Shown here one piece after another: positions 36,831 to 51,110 of a DNA stretch of 64,000 bases. This stretch comes from Dactylellina haptotyla (lineage: Eukaryota; Ascomycota; Orbiliomycetes; Orbiliales; Orbiliaceae), in NCBI GenBank assembly GCA_031310005.1, contig CM062383.1, forward strand, positions 1,612,001-1,676,000. The letters are read 5' to 3'. The notes below the pieces were generated by a model. The model worked only from the letters and a program-made list of their open reading frames with translations. It was not told where the DNA came from and made no database searches. The position numbers were made by a program, and so were the translations under genes. Position 1 is the stretch's first letter, and every line of letters begins with the position of its first letter.

Positions 36831-39550
36831 AATATAATATTAATAGTATTTGAATTATTTATATATAATTAATATATTTTATAATCTTATACTAAATTAA
36901 TTTTGTAGTAGTAAAGTATTATAAGGTAAATAACTTATTAATAAAATTTATAAAAAAATTTTTATTGTTTTTCTATATATTTATAGTTAAAAGCGATTAT
37001 TTGGTTTATATAATTTTAATATATAAATTTAATAAAGTTTATATTAGGATATTTATATAATTAGTATTAATATGTTTTATAAAGTTTTGCATATTAATTA
37101 ATAAACTAAGGCCAATTCCTATTATTATTAATATAAAATACTAAATAATCATATTTTATAGGTCCAATACCAGGTAAAACAAATTATTTAAAACATTAAT
37201 TTTTTTAACATGTAATATTTATTTCTAAAATGATAAATAATCCTTCCAATCTTTAATAATATCATCAAATTTAAAAAACAACCAATCATGGATTTTTTTT
37301 TCTTGTTGATAATATAATTTATTTATATGATTATTATATTTTTTTTTTGTTAGAGGGTTAATTAATATAGATACAAATTTTATAATTCGATTTTACATAG
37401 CTTTATAATATTTCTAAAAATAAATTTTAGGTTTATAATAACACAAAATTTTTAAGATCCATTGTAAACAAATCTCTTCCTAAATTTTATATTCTTTTTG
37501 TAAATTATTTAAAAAATTTTAAATAAATTACAAATATATAGTTTCTTCTAAAAAAAAATTTTCTTATTTAAAATAATATTTTTTTATAATAGATTTAATT
37601 TTATTTTCCTATCAAATATTTTCAATTTCGGATTTTTGAGGTGTGTATATTTTAAATAAAGTGATAAGTAAAATAAAAATTCAAATTCTTTCCAATATAG
37701 TTAGGATTCAAAAGATAGTTAAGTTAGTATTAGAAATATTTTTTTTATTAACTTAATAAAAGGTAACATTAAATTACCATTCTTTCTAAAATTCTTCTTT
37801 AAATTATTAATAATCGCTTTTATATTTTTTAGTATATTCATTATAGTTTTCTTAATATTCCTTATAATTGTGTTGTTTTTATAATATCTCTTAATTAGCT
37901 ATTCTAACATTTTTTAAATATTGATTGATAAAACAATTTCGTTTAATATATTCTTCCTTATTACACTAATAATATATTGGTTTATTAGATTTTAAAGAAC
38001 AATTTTTAAATCACTAATTTTAATTTTAAATCTTTTTTAATTCCATAGAAGATGGTTTAAAAATATTTTTTGGAATCCAATTATTTTTATTTCATTACCA
38101 TTAATTATTTAGTCTTTAATAATTATTCTAAAAAACATATAAAAAATTACTTTAACTCTAAAATAGTCAATTTTAATTTATCATAAAATAATTTCCAGGG
38201 TTATAAAATAATTAATTTTTTTGATTGCTATTACAAGGTCTAGGTTGATTATTTTGTTGGTTCAAACAATTTCCTTAAAAATTAGAAAATCAATTATAAT
38301 TATTACAGGCTTATAAGATGTTTGCTTTATATTTTTAAAAATAGTTATTATTAAGTTTTATAATCAAGTTTTTAATTATATAATATTAAATTTTTGAATT
38401 ATATATAATTATTTTAATAATTTTCTATCTCCATATAAATTTTAATCTTTTTTTGATGTAATAAATTAGTTATTCTACTATATATCCAATTATAAAAATA
38501 TAAATATCAATAATTTAAAAATATTCTTTAACAAATTTAATTTATTATAAATTTTAAATAATACAAAAAACTTCTTTAATTTTATTTTAATATCTATAAA
38601 ATTATTTAAATTTTTTAATAAAATATAAATAATTAATAAAAATTTAAATAACATAATCATTATTAACTTTCCATTTTTTGTTTTTTTTATTTTCTTCGTA
38701 TTACATAAGGTAAAAATTATAAATATGAAAAATGATTTTTATAAAACATAAAAAAAAAACAGATTTTATCTTTATTATTTTTGAATTATTAATATTGAAA
38801 ATAAAAGATAGTAACAACTTGTTAAATAAATTAATCAAATTTACATAATAAATTGTTAAATTTATCAAAGTCTAATACTTTTATTTTTTTATAATAAATA
38901 AAGAATTAAAGTAAATTAATAAAATCTATTAAAAAATTATTAAAGTTATTAAAATATTTTTCATTATTATTATTAAAATTTTTATTAAAATTTTTTAAAT
39001 TTCCAAAATTAAAAACTAATTTATAATAAAATCTATTCTTATTTAATATAAAATAAAAATAAATTTTATTTAATTCTTAACTAAATTTTAAAACAATTGG
39101 TATAATTTTTCCTCCAATTATTTTAGACACACCTTATATGTTTTTATAGATTTTAATAACTATTTAGATTATGATAATTATTTTTTTAAATTTTTTTAAA
39201 ATTTCTATAATTATTTTTAAATTTTATAAATATTTATTATTATTTAAAATAATAATTTTTATTAAACTATCAATAACTTTATTAAATATATACAATTCTT
39301 CCTCCTATACTTATATAATAATATTAAAATAAATTTTATTATTAATAATTAAAATTTTATTTTTATTTTTAAATAAATTAATTTTAAAAATTAATAAAAA
39401 TAAGGGTAATATTTCTTTTTCTTATTTTCATAAATATAAAAATATTTAATTAATTTTATAAAATTTAATTTTTAATTTATTCATCCAAATATTATATAAA
39501 TAAGAATAATTGTTTTTTTCATCTATAATTTTATTTTTTAAAATTATAAA
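36831..39550 (-). pseudogene. gag: gag remnant of 1B
   Basis: Co-linear with 20.4-23.1 kb of 1A on the same strand. The 114-bp insertion present in 1A is absent here, so this copy shows the empty site near 39478. Many breaks. Confidence 0.5.
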
Positions 39551-39617
39551 ATCTTTTAAATTAAAAAATGCTATTATATATATACTTCTTCTTTAATTAA
39601 AAAATAATTAATTAAAA

Positions 39618-40150
39618 TATTATATTTTATATGTTATTTAATGTAATGATACAAATATATAATATTAAAATATGTAAAATTTTTTTTTTATTTAAAATAT
39701 TTGAATCTTTTAACAAAAAATATGTATAAAGTTATAAAATATTAAAAATAGTTTGTTTAAAGTGTATAATAATAATAAAGTAAAAATAATTAAATATTAA
39801 ATTGTATTTGAGTTGATTGATGAAACTAAAACCCACTTTATTAGTTTTAACAATAATATTATATATATATTAGTATGTGTAGAGGTAAACACTCACATAT
39901 TTGTATACTTGCATACAATCTTATAACTATATAAGTATTAATATTCGCTTACTCACATCCTTATATATAATTATATAAACAATATATTATGCCACAATTA
40001 AAAATACAAAACAAATAAGTGCCATTTATAATCAAATATACTATAGATAATATATATTTGTAAATATAAAATACGGCAATAAAACTCAAAACAGTACAAC
40101 GCAAAGCAAGATACAGGTATTTGTACTGTCAAGACTTGTGGTCTGTGACA
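39618..40150 (-). repeat. 5' LTR of 1B
   Basis: 533 bp. The inner end is AT-shifted; the outer end (40075-40150) is clean, with GCAAAGCAAG and CAAGACTTGTGGTCTGTGAC. It shares the variant middle block with the 3' LTR. Confidence 0.88.
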
Positions 40151-40155
40151 ATATT

Positions 40156-42920
40156 ATTATAATTAATAAATTAAAAAATAATAATTATATTTATACTTTT
40201 TTGGATTGGTTTGATATTTTTATAATGAAATCTTATTTTTAAAGGATTACTAGTATTTCTTACATACTTAAGTATTTTTAATGAATTTATCCTTTTTCTA
40301 CTAGTAATACTAATAGATTATAAGTTTAATAATTATTATATTATATTTTTAAATATAGATTATTTTTAATTTTTAAATATTTGTAAATAGTTATAACATA
40401 ATTATTTAAATATTTTTTTTTAATATAAATTTATTGATTATAGTTATTTATTTATATTTAAGTAATTAAATATATATTATAAATATATAAGGTTTTATTA
40501 TATTTTATAAAAGTAGGTTTTTTATTCTTATATATATAAGAATTGTTGTTTTTAAATTTATTTTATTACTTTAATTTTATTAAATAATGTTTTATTTAAT
40601 TTTAAAAATTTAATAATTGTTTTTAAAGTATATTAGTAGTAGTCTTAATTATTAATAAAAAATTTTTAAATTTTTTATTAAAGTAATTATAAATTATAAA
40701 TTAAATTTATATTTAAAATTTTATATTTAATTAATTAAAGTATTTTTTTTTTTTATTTTTTATTTTTGATATTTATTGTAAAGTTATTGGTGTAATGGTT
40801 TTTATAAAATAAATTTATTTTAATTTTTATATTTTTAATATTAATTAATAATGTAACTTTATATATAACAATTGATAAAATAAAAATAAAAATATTTAAT
40901 TTTTTTCTAAAAAATACTTAATATTTTTATATTTTATAATGATTTTTATTATAATTTAATGTATTAAAAATCTATTTTTATATTATCAAATTTATTTATT
41001 AATTAATAAATATCTTACTATAATCTACTATATTTTTAATATAAATAAAAATATAATAATTTTTCTTTTATAACTAATTTATTATTATTAAATAAGATAA
41101 TATAAAGTTATAAAAATTATTAAGGTAAATTTTTAAATTTATTTAAAATATATAAATAATTTTAATAATAATTTTTTTATCTTTTAATAAATTTATTAAA
41201 ATTTTCCATTTAAGTTTTTTTAGAATTATTTTTAAATTTTTTTAATATAAGAATTAAATTTTTTTATTAAATTTTATTAAATAAATTTTTAAAATAATTA
41301 TAATAATATTTTTAAAAAGAATTTTTAATTTTAATTTTAATTTTAAGATTTTTATTTCTAATTATACTATTTATATTTTATTTTTTATATTTTATTTTAT
41401 ATTTTATTAAGCTTATTTTTTTAAATTATATAAATTTTACTTTTATTTAAAATTCCTTTTTAAATTATATTTAATAAATTCTACGCTTATATTATTAAAA
41501 TTATTTTAAAAATCTATTTTTTAAATTATAGTATTTAGTAACTATATATCCTAATTTATTATAATTTAATATAGTAATTTATTAAGATTTCTTTTAAAAA
41601 TTAAAATAAAATTTAATTTAATTAAAATTTATAAAGCTATATTATAATAATTATATATTTTATTTTTAAATTTTATTATATTATAAATTTTAAATTATCA
41701 TAAACTTTATTATAAAATTTAATTTAATTTTATTTAAAATTAATATTATCGAATAGTATATGAATTACTATATTTTATAATAAATTATTTTAAATCTCTT
41801 ATATAAACTTGAATAATTATAAATTAATATAATTAATAAAATATAATAAATTAAATTCTTAAAAACAATTTTTTATTAATTTAATTTATCTAATAATATA
41901 AATTTTTATATTATTTTTTATTTTATTTTTATATTTATATTTTTTATTATAAATTTTTAAATTCACTTTTAATTAATTTAAATATTGTAGATGTGTAAAA
42001 ATATTTTTAAATTTTCTTATTTTTGGATAATATATACTTTTTATATATTATAAATATATAGGTAAATATTTTAATATTAAGTATAATAAAATAAATTTTA
42101 TATTTATTATTAAAAAAAAATTAATTATTAAGTTTTGTTAAAATTAATTAAAATTTTTTAAATTATTTTAGAATTTAATAAAATCCTTAAGTTTAGTATT
42201 TCAATCGTAATAATTATAATTAAAGTTTTAAAAATTAAAAAATTAATATATTATTAAGTTTTATAATAATATTTGAATTATTTTTATAAATTAATTTTAA
42301 AAATAATAAATGAATAATAGTTGCTTTATAATTAATTATTTAATTTATTTTAATATTTTAATAATAATATTAAAATTTTTATTATATTATTTTATTTATT
42401 AAATAAAATTAATCTATTAAAGTAATCTTTTAATTTTATATTAAAATTATTATATTTAATATTTATTAATTTTATATTTGATAAATATTGGTAAAATATA
42501 ATTTATTTAAAAAAATTTTGATTTTTATTTTAAAAAATTAAACTATTTTAATATAAAATAAATATATTTTTTAATTTATAAAATATATATATTTTTATTT
42601 TTATTTTTTTTTTTAAAACGCTTTAATTTTTATTTAATTTTTATTTAATATTTTTATTTAAAAGTTACTTTTATATACTTTATATTAAAAATTTTTTTTA
42701 ATATATAAATATTTATTTATATAAAAGTATTTTATTTTAAAAAAATATATTTTTAATAATAAAAATTTATATAATTTTTTATTTTATAAATATAATATTT
42801 ATTTTAAATTATAAAAAAATTTTAAGAAGAATAAAATTTTTATTTTAAAATTTTTTTTTTTATATTTATATAATATTTTTATATATATTTTTTTAAATAA
42901 AAAAAATATTATATTTAAAA
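40156..42920. other. AT-rich stretch between elements 1B and 1C
   Basis: No gene could be supported on either strand. An inverted repeat ATTACTAGTA/TACTAGTAAT occurs at 40246-40255 and 40299-40308 within a less mutated patch (40195-40320). The remainder is A/T sequence resembling fully decayed transposon. Confidence 0.5.
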
Positions 42921-42923
42921 ATA

Positions 42924-42958
42924 TAATTTTTATACTTATTTAATAAGTATAAAAATTA
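42924..42958. repeat. perfect 35-bp palindrome
   Basis: Arms of 17 bp (TAATTTTTATACTTATT and its complement) around a single central base. The sequence would form a strong hairpin or cruciform. It lies about 40 bp left of an unmutated GC-containing island. Function unknown. Confidence 0.75.
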
Positions 42959-42995
42959 ATATAATAATTAATATTAAAAATATTCTTATTAAAGT

Positions 42996-43080
42996 ACCCC
43001 ACCAGGAAGAGGACCACACCAAAAAAAAAAACCACTTTTCATAATACATTGAAAAATCTTACGCCATTAATATAATAATT
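42996..43080. other. unmutated GC-containing island
   Basis: About 80 bp with several CA, CC and GG dinucleotides retained (TACCCCACCAGGAAGAGGAC, then CCACACC, an A-tract and CCACTTTTC, ending near TTACGCC). The surrounding kilobases have almost no CA. No protein or RNA family is recognised. It could be the end of an inserted element, or a sequence too short or too unique for RIP. Confidence 0.55.
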
Positions 43081-44020
43081 ATATTAGAATTCTATTAATT
43101 TAATAATTTAATAAAATATTAATATTACACTAATTTCTAAAATATAAAAAGTAAACAATATTAATTAATTATTTATTTTATATATATTTTATTTTATTAT
43201 ATTAGATTATATAGAAAAATTATTTTTATTATTTTTTTTTTCATTTTTTTTTTTCTTTGTTTTTCTTCTTTTTTTTACTTTTTTTTATATTCTTTTTTAT
43301 AGTTATAGATTGTTGATAACTATTAAATAATTGTTTACATTTATAACTATAGTTAGTATTATAATTGCGATTATTTTTATTTTTATATGGGCAATTATGT
43401 GAATATCAAAAAATAATATTATTTATATTAATTTTTTTATTATTTAATTTAATTTTTTTTTTTTTTATAAAATTTTTATTTTTTAATTATTTTATAAAAT
43501 TTTTATTTTTTAATTATTTTATATTATATAGTTGAGATTGTTTAAATCAATATCAAAATATTTTTTTATTATTATATAATTAATATTCTATTTTTAAAAT
43601 ATAAAAATTTATTATTTATCTCTATTATTTATCCCATTTTTTAAATATGTATATAAATTAATAAATTTAATAAATAACTTATTTATTTATAAGTAATCTC
43701 AATAAATATTTTTATTAAGTAAAATTTTTTAATATATTTAATATTATTAATAATAATAAAAAAATATTAATTTTAATTTAAATATTTTAATTTAATTCTA
43801 ATATTAATAATTAATCTTATAATTATATTAATATTTTTTTAAATTATTCAACCTATTATGTAAATTTAATAAAACTAATATTAATTATATTAGATTGTGC
43901 TTTAGCTAATGATTTAATAAATAATTATTTATTAATATTAATAATATTATTTTAAAAATATTATTTAAAACATTTTAATATTAAACACTATAAATTAAAT
44001 TAAATTTAATACTAAAAAAA
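43081..44020. other. AT-rich stretch with T-tracts
   Basis: A polypyrimidine (T-rich) tract lies at about 43215-43300 and a direct duplication of about 32 bp at 43466-43525. No gene. It ends at the TSD of element 1C. Confidence 0.5.
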
Positions 44021-44025
44021 TAAAA

Positions 44026-44572
44026 TGTCATAGACCACGAGTCTTAACAGTACAAATACCTGTATTTTGCTTTGCGCTACATTATTCTAATTTTTATTGC
44101 TGTATTTTGCATTTATAAATATATATTATTTTTAGTATATTTGCCTAAGAAGTTTATTTACTTGTTTAGTATATTATATTATAATATAATATAAATATTT
44201 GTTTGTTTGTTTTTTAACTTAAACAAGTAATATAAAAGATAGATAAAATTTATTTTTTTATATATTTTATTTATATAAATATATAAGAAGAATGAATGTT
44301 TTAAGGAATGTCTTACAATTATTATATATGTAAGATTATTATTAAAATTAATAAAATAATTTCTATTTTTATTAATTAATTTAAATATAATTTAATAATT
44401 TCATTATTTTTATTTTATTGTTGTTATATACTTTAAATAAGTTATCTTTGATATTTTATATTTATATATATTTTTGTTAAGAGATTTAGGTATCCTAGGT
44501 AGAAAGAGAGTTTTATATATTTTAATATTATATATTTATATTATTATATTAAATAATGTATAAAATGTAATA
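44026..44572 (+). repeat. 5' LTR of 1C
   Basis: 547 bp. The outer end is fairly clean (ATAGACCACGAGTCTTAACA, then TTTGCTTTGCGCTAC) and the inner end AT-shifted. Confidence 0.88.
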
Positions 44573-44639
44573 TTTTGATTAATTATTTTTTAATTAAGAA
44601 GAAGTATATGTATGATGGTACCTTTTAATTTAAAAATTT

Positions 44640-47180
44640 TTATAGTTTTGGAAAATAAGATTATAAATAAAGAAGATGACTATTTTTATTTGTATAATAT
44701 TTGGATGAATAAGTTAAAAATTAAATTTTATAAAATTAATTAAATATTTTTATACTTACAAAGATAGGAAAGAAAAATATTATTTTTATTTTTATTAATT
44801 TTTAAAGTTAATTTGTTTAAAAGTAAAAACAAAGTTTTAATTATTAATAATAAAATCTATTTTAATATTATTATATAAGTATAAAAAGAAGAATTATATA
44901 TATTTAATAAAATTATTAATAATTTAGTTGAAATTATTATTTTAAATAATAATAGATATTTATAAAATTTAGAAATAATTATAGAAATTTTTAAAAATTT
45001 TAAAAATGGCTATTATAATTTAAATAATTATTAAAGTTTACAAAAATGTATAAAACATGTTTAATATAATTGAAGAAAAATTGTATTAATTACTTTAAAA
45101 TCTAACTAAGAATTAAGTAAGATTTATTTTTATTTTATATTAAATAAGAATAAAATTTAATATAAATTAGTTTTTAATCTCAAAATTTAAAAAATTTTAA
45201 TAAAAATTTTAATAATGATAATAAAAATTTTTTAATAATTTTAATAATTTTAATAAATTTTACTAATTTACTTTAATTTATAATTTAATATAAAAAGTAA
45301 AAGTATTAGATTTTGATAAATTTAATAACTTATTATATAAATTTGATTAATTTATCTAATAAACTATAATTATTTTCTATTTTTAATATTAGTAATTTCA
45401 AAATAATAAAGATAAAATTTAATTTTTTTATATTTTTATTAGAATCATTTTTATATTTATAATTTTTATTTTATATAATATAAAGAAAATAAAAACAAAA
45501 ATAAAAGTTAATAATAATTATATTATTTAAATTTTTATTAATTATTTATATTTTATTAAAAGATTTAAATAATTTTGTAAATATTAAAATAAAATTAAAA
45601 AACTTTTATATTTATTTAAAATTTATAATAAACTAAATTTATTAAAGAATATTTCTAAATTATTAATATTTATAATCAAATATATAGTAAAATAATTAAT
45701 CTATTATATTAAAAAGGATTAAAATTTATATAAAAATAAAAATTATTAAAATAATTATATATAATTTAAAAATTTAATATTATATAATTAAAAATTTGAT
45801 TATTAAATTCAATAATAATATTTTTAAAATATAAAGTAAATATTTTATAATTTTGTAATAATTACAATCAATTCTTTAATTTTAAAACATCCAAATTAAC
45901 AAAATAATTAGTTAGGACTTATAATAATAATAAAAAATCAACCATTTTATAATCCTAAAAATCATTTTTTAATAAATTAAAATTAATTATTTTAGAATTA
46001 AAATAATTTTTTATATATTTTTAAAATAATTATTAAAGCCAAATAATAATAATAATAAAATAGAAATAATTGATTTTAAAATATTTTTGGATTATTTTAT
46101 AGAATTAAAAAAATTTAAAATTGAAATTAATGATTAAAGAATTATTTCCCAAAATCTAATAAATTAGTATATTATTAGTGTAATAAAAAATATATTAAAT
46201 AAAATTGTTTAATTAATTAACATTTAAAAAATGTTAGAATAATTAATTAAAAATATTATAAAATAATATAATTATAAGGAATATTAAAAGTTATAATGAA
46301 TATATTAAAAATATAAAAATAACTATTAGTAATTTAAAATTTTTTAAAAAAATGGTAATTTAATATTATATTTTATTAAATTAATAAAGAAAATTTTAAT
46401 ATCAATTTTATTACCTTTCAAATTTTTACTGTTTTAGAAAAAATTTAAACTTCTATTATTTAATCTCTTTATTTAAAATATATATTTTCTAAAAATTAGA
46501 AATTAAAAAATTTTGATAATAAAAGAAAAACTAAAATTGAACTTATTATAAAAAATATCATTTTAAATAGGAAAATTTTCTTCTAAAGAAGCTATATATT
46601 TATAATTTATATTTAAAATTTCTAATAATCTTTAAAAAGAATATAAGATTTAAAAATTCTATTTATAATAAATTTTAAAGATTATATATTAATATAAATT
46701 TAAAATTTATTTATAAAAAATTATAAAGTTATTTAATATTTTATCAATTTATTATATAAGAAATTAATTTAAGAAAGATTTACCAATTTTTTATAATTAA
46801 TAATGTACTTATATGTTAAGAAAATTAATATTTAAAATAGCTTACCTTACCTAATATTAAGTTTACAGGATATAATCATTTAGCATTTTATATTAATAAT
46901 AATAAGAATTAATTTTAATTTATTAATTAATATATAGAATTTTATAGAATATATTAATATCAATTATATAAATATTTTAATATAATTTTATTAAATTTAT
47001 ATACTAAAACTATATAAATTAAATAATTATTTTTAACTATAAATATATAGAAAAGTAATGAAGGAGTTTTTATCAATTTTATTAATAAATTATTTACCTT
47101 ATAATATTCTATTATTATAAAATTAAATTAATATAAGATTATAAGATATATTAATTATATATGGATAGTTTAAATATTAT
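44640..47180 (+). pseudogene. gag: gag remnant of 1C
   Basis: This begins about 70 bp after the LTR. It is Lys/Asn-rich in translation with no legible CCHC knuckle, and is aligned with the gag region of 1D. Broken many times. Confidence 0.5.
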
Positions 47181-47639
47181 TAATATTATTTTAAATATTA
47201 ATATTATAAAACTAAAAAAAGAAAGAAATATTAATTTTGTAAATCGAGATTTTCTAATTATTATTTTATAATAAAAATTTTACACTTATATTAATTATAT
47301 ATAAGAATAGACTAATATCATTTTTATAATATATTAGAAAAATTCTAAAATTATATACCTATAAAATTACCTAAATTATAAATAATAATTTTATTATAAA
47401 AAATTTAAAACTTTATATTTTAAATTATCAATAAAATATCTTAATTATAATAAGTATATTACCTAATTTATAAAATAAAAAAAGCCAAAAATACTATTTA
47501 ATATTAAATTCAACAATATTAAATAATATAATATTTTAAATTAAAAGAGTTTTAAATAATAATATATATTAAACTATTTAGCTTTAACTTTATTAAAAAG
47601 GATCTGATAGAATTTTAATCAAATTAAAAACAATATTTT

Positions 47640-47990
47640 TAAATATTTTGTATAATAAATGGAAATATTATTTTAACTCTTATAAATAATAAAATAAAAT
47701 TATATATATTTTAGAAAATATATTAAAAATATAATTTTTAATATAATTTAAAAATATTATATATAATATTATTACTTTTAGAAGAAGTTTTTAAGAATAG
47801 TTAAATACAAAATTAATGTTATTTTCATTATTAATAAATATTTTAAAAATAAACTATCAATATCCTTAATCTTATTAATGATGATTTTATTTTAAAATAT
47901 AATTAATTAAAAGACTATAATTTAATCATAAGTTTTAAAAATAAAATAATTGAATTTATTTATTGTAATTATTAATAAAATTTATACCAA
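47640..47990 (+). pseudogene. pol: retropepsin remnant of 1C
   Basis: The end of the protease fold is recognisable at about 47885-47970 (QLKDYNLIISFKNKIIEF-like; compare the LG.PWL...NP.I.W end of Gypsy retropepsins). An open + strand stretch of 75 codons at 47950-48177 spans the protease-RT linker and is part of this fossil, not a separate gene. Confidence 0.5.
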
Positions 47991-48219
47991 ATTTAATAAA
48001 TTATTTATAAATAATTTAAAAAATTTATTTATAATTTATAAAATATTTTTAATAAAAATTTATTATTGTTTTTATAAAAATCTAATATTTTTAAATAAAT
48101 ATAGCTTAAGATTAAAGATATTATTTAAATTATTAAAAATATTATTAAAAATATTTTATTTTAAAATTTTAAAATAGAAATTTTAAAATAGATTTTAAAT
48201 AAATTTAAATTTTGAGAAA

Positions 48220-49060
48220 ATTAAAAATAAAGATATATTATCATTATTTAATAAGTTTATTTATAAAATACTATTGTAAGAAGGTATTATTTTAAATTTT
48301 TTTAAAATATATTAAAAATTTTATAAAAAATATATTTGTTTTTTGAAATTTTTTATTAAATATTTAATCTTTTATTTTTAAAAAATAAAATTATAAATTT
48401 ATATTAACTGTTAAAGCCTTAATACTATTATAATTAAAAATTATAATAATTTACCCTAAATTAATAAATTTTGGATTAATTAATTAAAGTTATTTGTTTT
48501 ACTAAATTTAACATTATTATTATTTATTATAATTTATAAATTATTTTAAAAATGTCTAGAAAATAACATTTAAATATTACTATAATTTATTTAAATATTT
48601 GGTTATGTTTATGGGATTAATTAATATTTTAATATTCTTTTAAATTTTTATAAATTATATATTAAAGGATTATATTAATAAAATATATATTATCTACTTT
48701 AATAATATATTAATTTATAGTATAAATTTTAAAAACACTAATAATATATTATTATTATTTTTAAAATATTAGACAAGTATAACTTTAAAATTAAATTAAA
48801 AAAATAAAATTTAAAATTATTAAATACAAATTTTAAAGTTATTATTATAATTAAAAAATTAAAATAAAATTTAAAAAAGTTAATATTATTTAAAAATGGC
48901 TCTGATTTTAAAATATTAAAGATATTTAAATATTTTTAAAACTCTACAACTATTATTAATAATTTATTAAATAATATAATTATATATTTACTACCCTCTT
49001 GGAATTAATAAAGATTAGCATATATTTCAATATAACCCTTAGTTGGATATATATCTTTAA
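48220..49060 (+). pseudogene. pol: reverse transcriptase remnant of 1C
   Basis: The catalytic-box region IYFNNILIYS is at about 48690-48720, preceded by palm blocks matching the FG..NAP..F zone. The order of motifs is that of Ty3/Gypsy RT. Strongly mutated. Confidence 0.65.
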
Positions 49061-49119
49061 TATTTTTAAAAAAATTTTTCTCTTAACTCTTATTTTTAAA
49101 TTATATAATTTTAACTTAT

Positions 49120-49420
49120 TTATTAAAATTAAAATAGATATTTCTAATATTATACTAAGAGTTTGTTTATATTAATTACAATTAAATTAAAAATAGCACC
49201 CTATTGTTTATCTATTTTATAAGTTTAATACTACTGAATTATAATATTTTATTTATAACAAAGAATTAATAGCTATTGTTTAAATTTATAAAATATAAAA
49301 AATATATTTTTAAATAAAAGAATTTTTTATAATATATTTAAATTATAAAAATTTTATTTATTTTTTATTTTTTAAAGATTTTAATAAATGATAAATCTAT
49401 TGGTGGGAATTTATTAGTTA
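49120..49420 (+). pseudogene. pol: RNase H remnant of 1C
   Basis: The + strand shows the first acidic strand (IKIDIS, about 49127) and the block NKELIAIV (about 49258). These match the D.S and EKE.LAIV motifs of Gypsy RNase H. Part of Pol between RT and integrase. Confidence 0.65.
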
Positions 49421-49599
49421 ATATAACATAAGAATTATATATTGTAAAGGAAAAAAAAACTTTAGAGTCGACGTTATTAGTTAATAACTTAATTTAATAG
49501 TAGAAATCTAATTTGATAAAAAAGCTATTTTTAAAAAAAAACAATATATAATTATTTTAGTTAATAAAGTTTTTAATCTTATTTTTTATATTTTAAAAA

Positions 49600-51110
49600 A
49601 TTAATTTATAAAAGATTTTAAATAAAACTATAATAAATATTTTATTATAAAAAAAAATATTATTAAAAAATTTTAATATTTTAAATTACTTTATAATAGA
49701 AAAAAAATTTATTCTTTTTAAAAACCTTTTTTATATTTTTATTAAAAAATTTTAATAATAATTTATTAAATAATATTATAATATATTAACTTATAAATAT
49801 TTAGGGATTAAATATATTTAAAAACTTTTAATTAAATTTTATTTTTAACTTCAAATACAATAATATATTAAATAATATATTAAAATTTATAATATATATT
49901 ATTAAAATAAATTTAATTAATATTTACCTATAAAAATTACAATTTTACAATATATTCTTAAAATTATAAATTATTTTATATAATTTTATATAAGGAATGT
50001 TTTTTTTAAAAGATTTTTTTATAAATATTATTTATAACAAAATTTTAATCATTATTTGTAAATTTAGTAAAGTAATAATCTTAGAATTATAGAATTTTAA
50101 ATAATTTATAATTAAATTTAAACAAATTTATAATTAAATTTAAACAAATTTATAATTAAATTTAAACAAATTTATAATTAAATTTAAACAAATTTATAAT
50201 AAATAAATTTTTAATTAATACAAATTATAATTTAAATATATTTATAACAAAGATATATTATTTGTTAATAAATTTTAAAACTTAGTTAAAAATTAAACTA
50301 ATATTAAAATCAACATTACCAGTAAAAAATATACTCAAACAAACAAAACCACAAAACAAATTATTTAAATCATTAAAATATAATTAAGAAGTTTTCTTAA
50401 CATAGCATAAAATAATTAAATTAAATTGCTATTATATTTCAAATTTATTTATAATATATTTAAATATTTATATTTATTTATTAAATATATATCTTATAAA
50501 GTATTTAGAGAATAGAATTTTACTACAATACTACTTTTTATAATATTTAAAAAAGTTATTTCAAAAATAAAAAAACATATTATAAATATAAAAAATCTTT
50601 ATAATAATTTATAAAAAAATCTTTAATTTATAATAGAATATATATTGTATTATTATAATTAGTAACATATAAAAGCACTTTTTTTAAAAAAAAAAAAAAT
50701 AAAGTATACTTGTTTACTAAATATATTAAACAAAAAGGATAATAAAACAAAAAACTAGATTATTAAAAACATAAACCTTTCACCATCACTAAAAAATTTA
50801 ATAATAATACTTTTAAATTTAAAATTTTAAAACCCACCCAAATTTATTAATTTTTTTATATCTTATTTTTAGAACCAACGCTCTTAAGCCTAAAAAAAGA
50901 TTTAAAAAATAAAGAACTAAAATATAAAAATTATATAGAATATAAATTTAAAAAAATCCTTAATAAACTTAATAAAAATAATAAATATTTAATTAAATAA
51001 TCATTATTATATAAATTATAAAATAATAAATAGATTCTTAAATATAATTTATCTCCCACTATTATTTAAATTTATTTTTAATAAAAGAATATAGTATAAT
51101 TTATAAAAAA
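49600..51110 (+). pseudogene. pol: integrase, GPY/F and chromodomain remnant of 1C
   Basis: The integrase core lies at about 49.6-50.65 kb. The GPY/F module at about 50690-50860 ends in a serine/leucine FHIS-like terminus. A chromodomain-like stretch at about 50930-51100 reads YKFKKILNKLNKNNKYLIK (compare EYEVE.IL......YLVKW). A 22-bp unit is repeated four times at about 50104-50195 within the integrase; 1D has it once. Confidence 0.6.
50104..50195. repeat. 22-bp tandem repeat, four units
   Basis: The unit ATTTATAATTAAATTTAAAC plus AA is repeated four times head to tail, giving local expansion within a dead element. Copy 1D carries a single unit at the same place. Confidence 0.85.

Larger units (their letters stand above)
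31540..40150 (-). mobile_element. Gypsy chromovirus family 1, copy 1B (variant LTR)
   Basis: This element is 8611 bp with LTRs of identical length (533 bp; 31540-32072 and 39618-40150) and TSD ATATT (31535-31539, 40151-40155). The interior is co-linear with 1A. By alignment the chromodomain is at about 33000-33180, GPY/F about 33230-33430, integrase about 33.45-34.45 kb, RNase H about 34.64-34.88, RT about 35.0-35.75, protease about 36.06-36.38, the Cys-rich segment about 36.6-36.8 and gag about 36.83-39.55, all on the - strand. The middle about 200 bp of its LTRs differs from 1A, 1C and 1D. Structurally whole, coding broken throughout. Confidence 0.88.
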
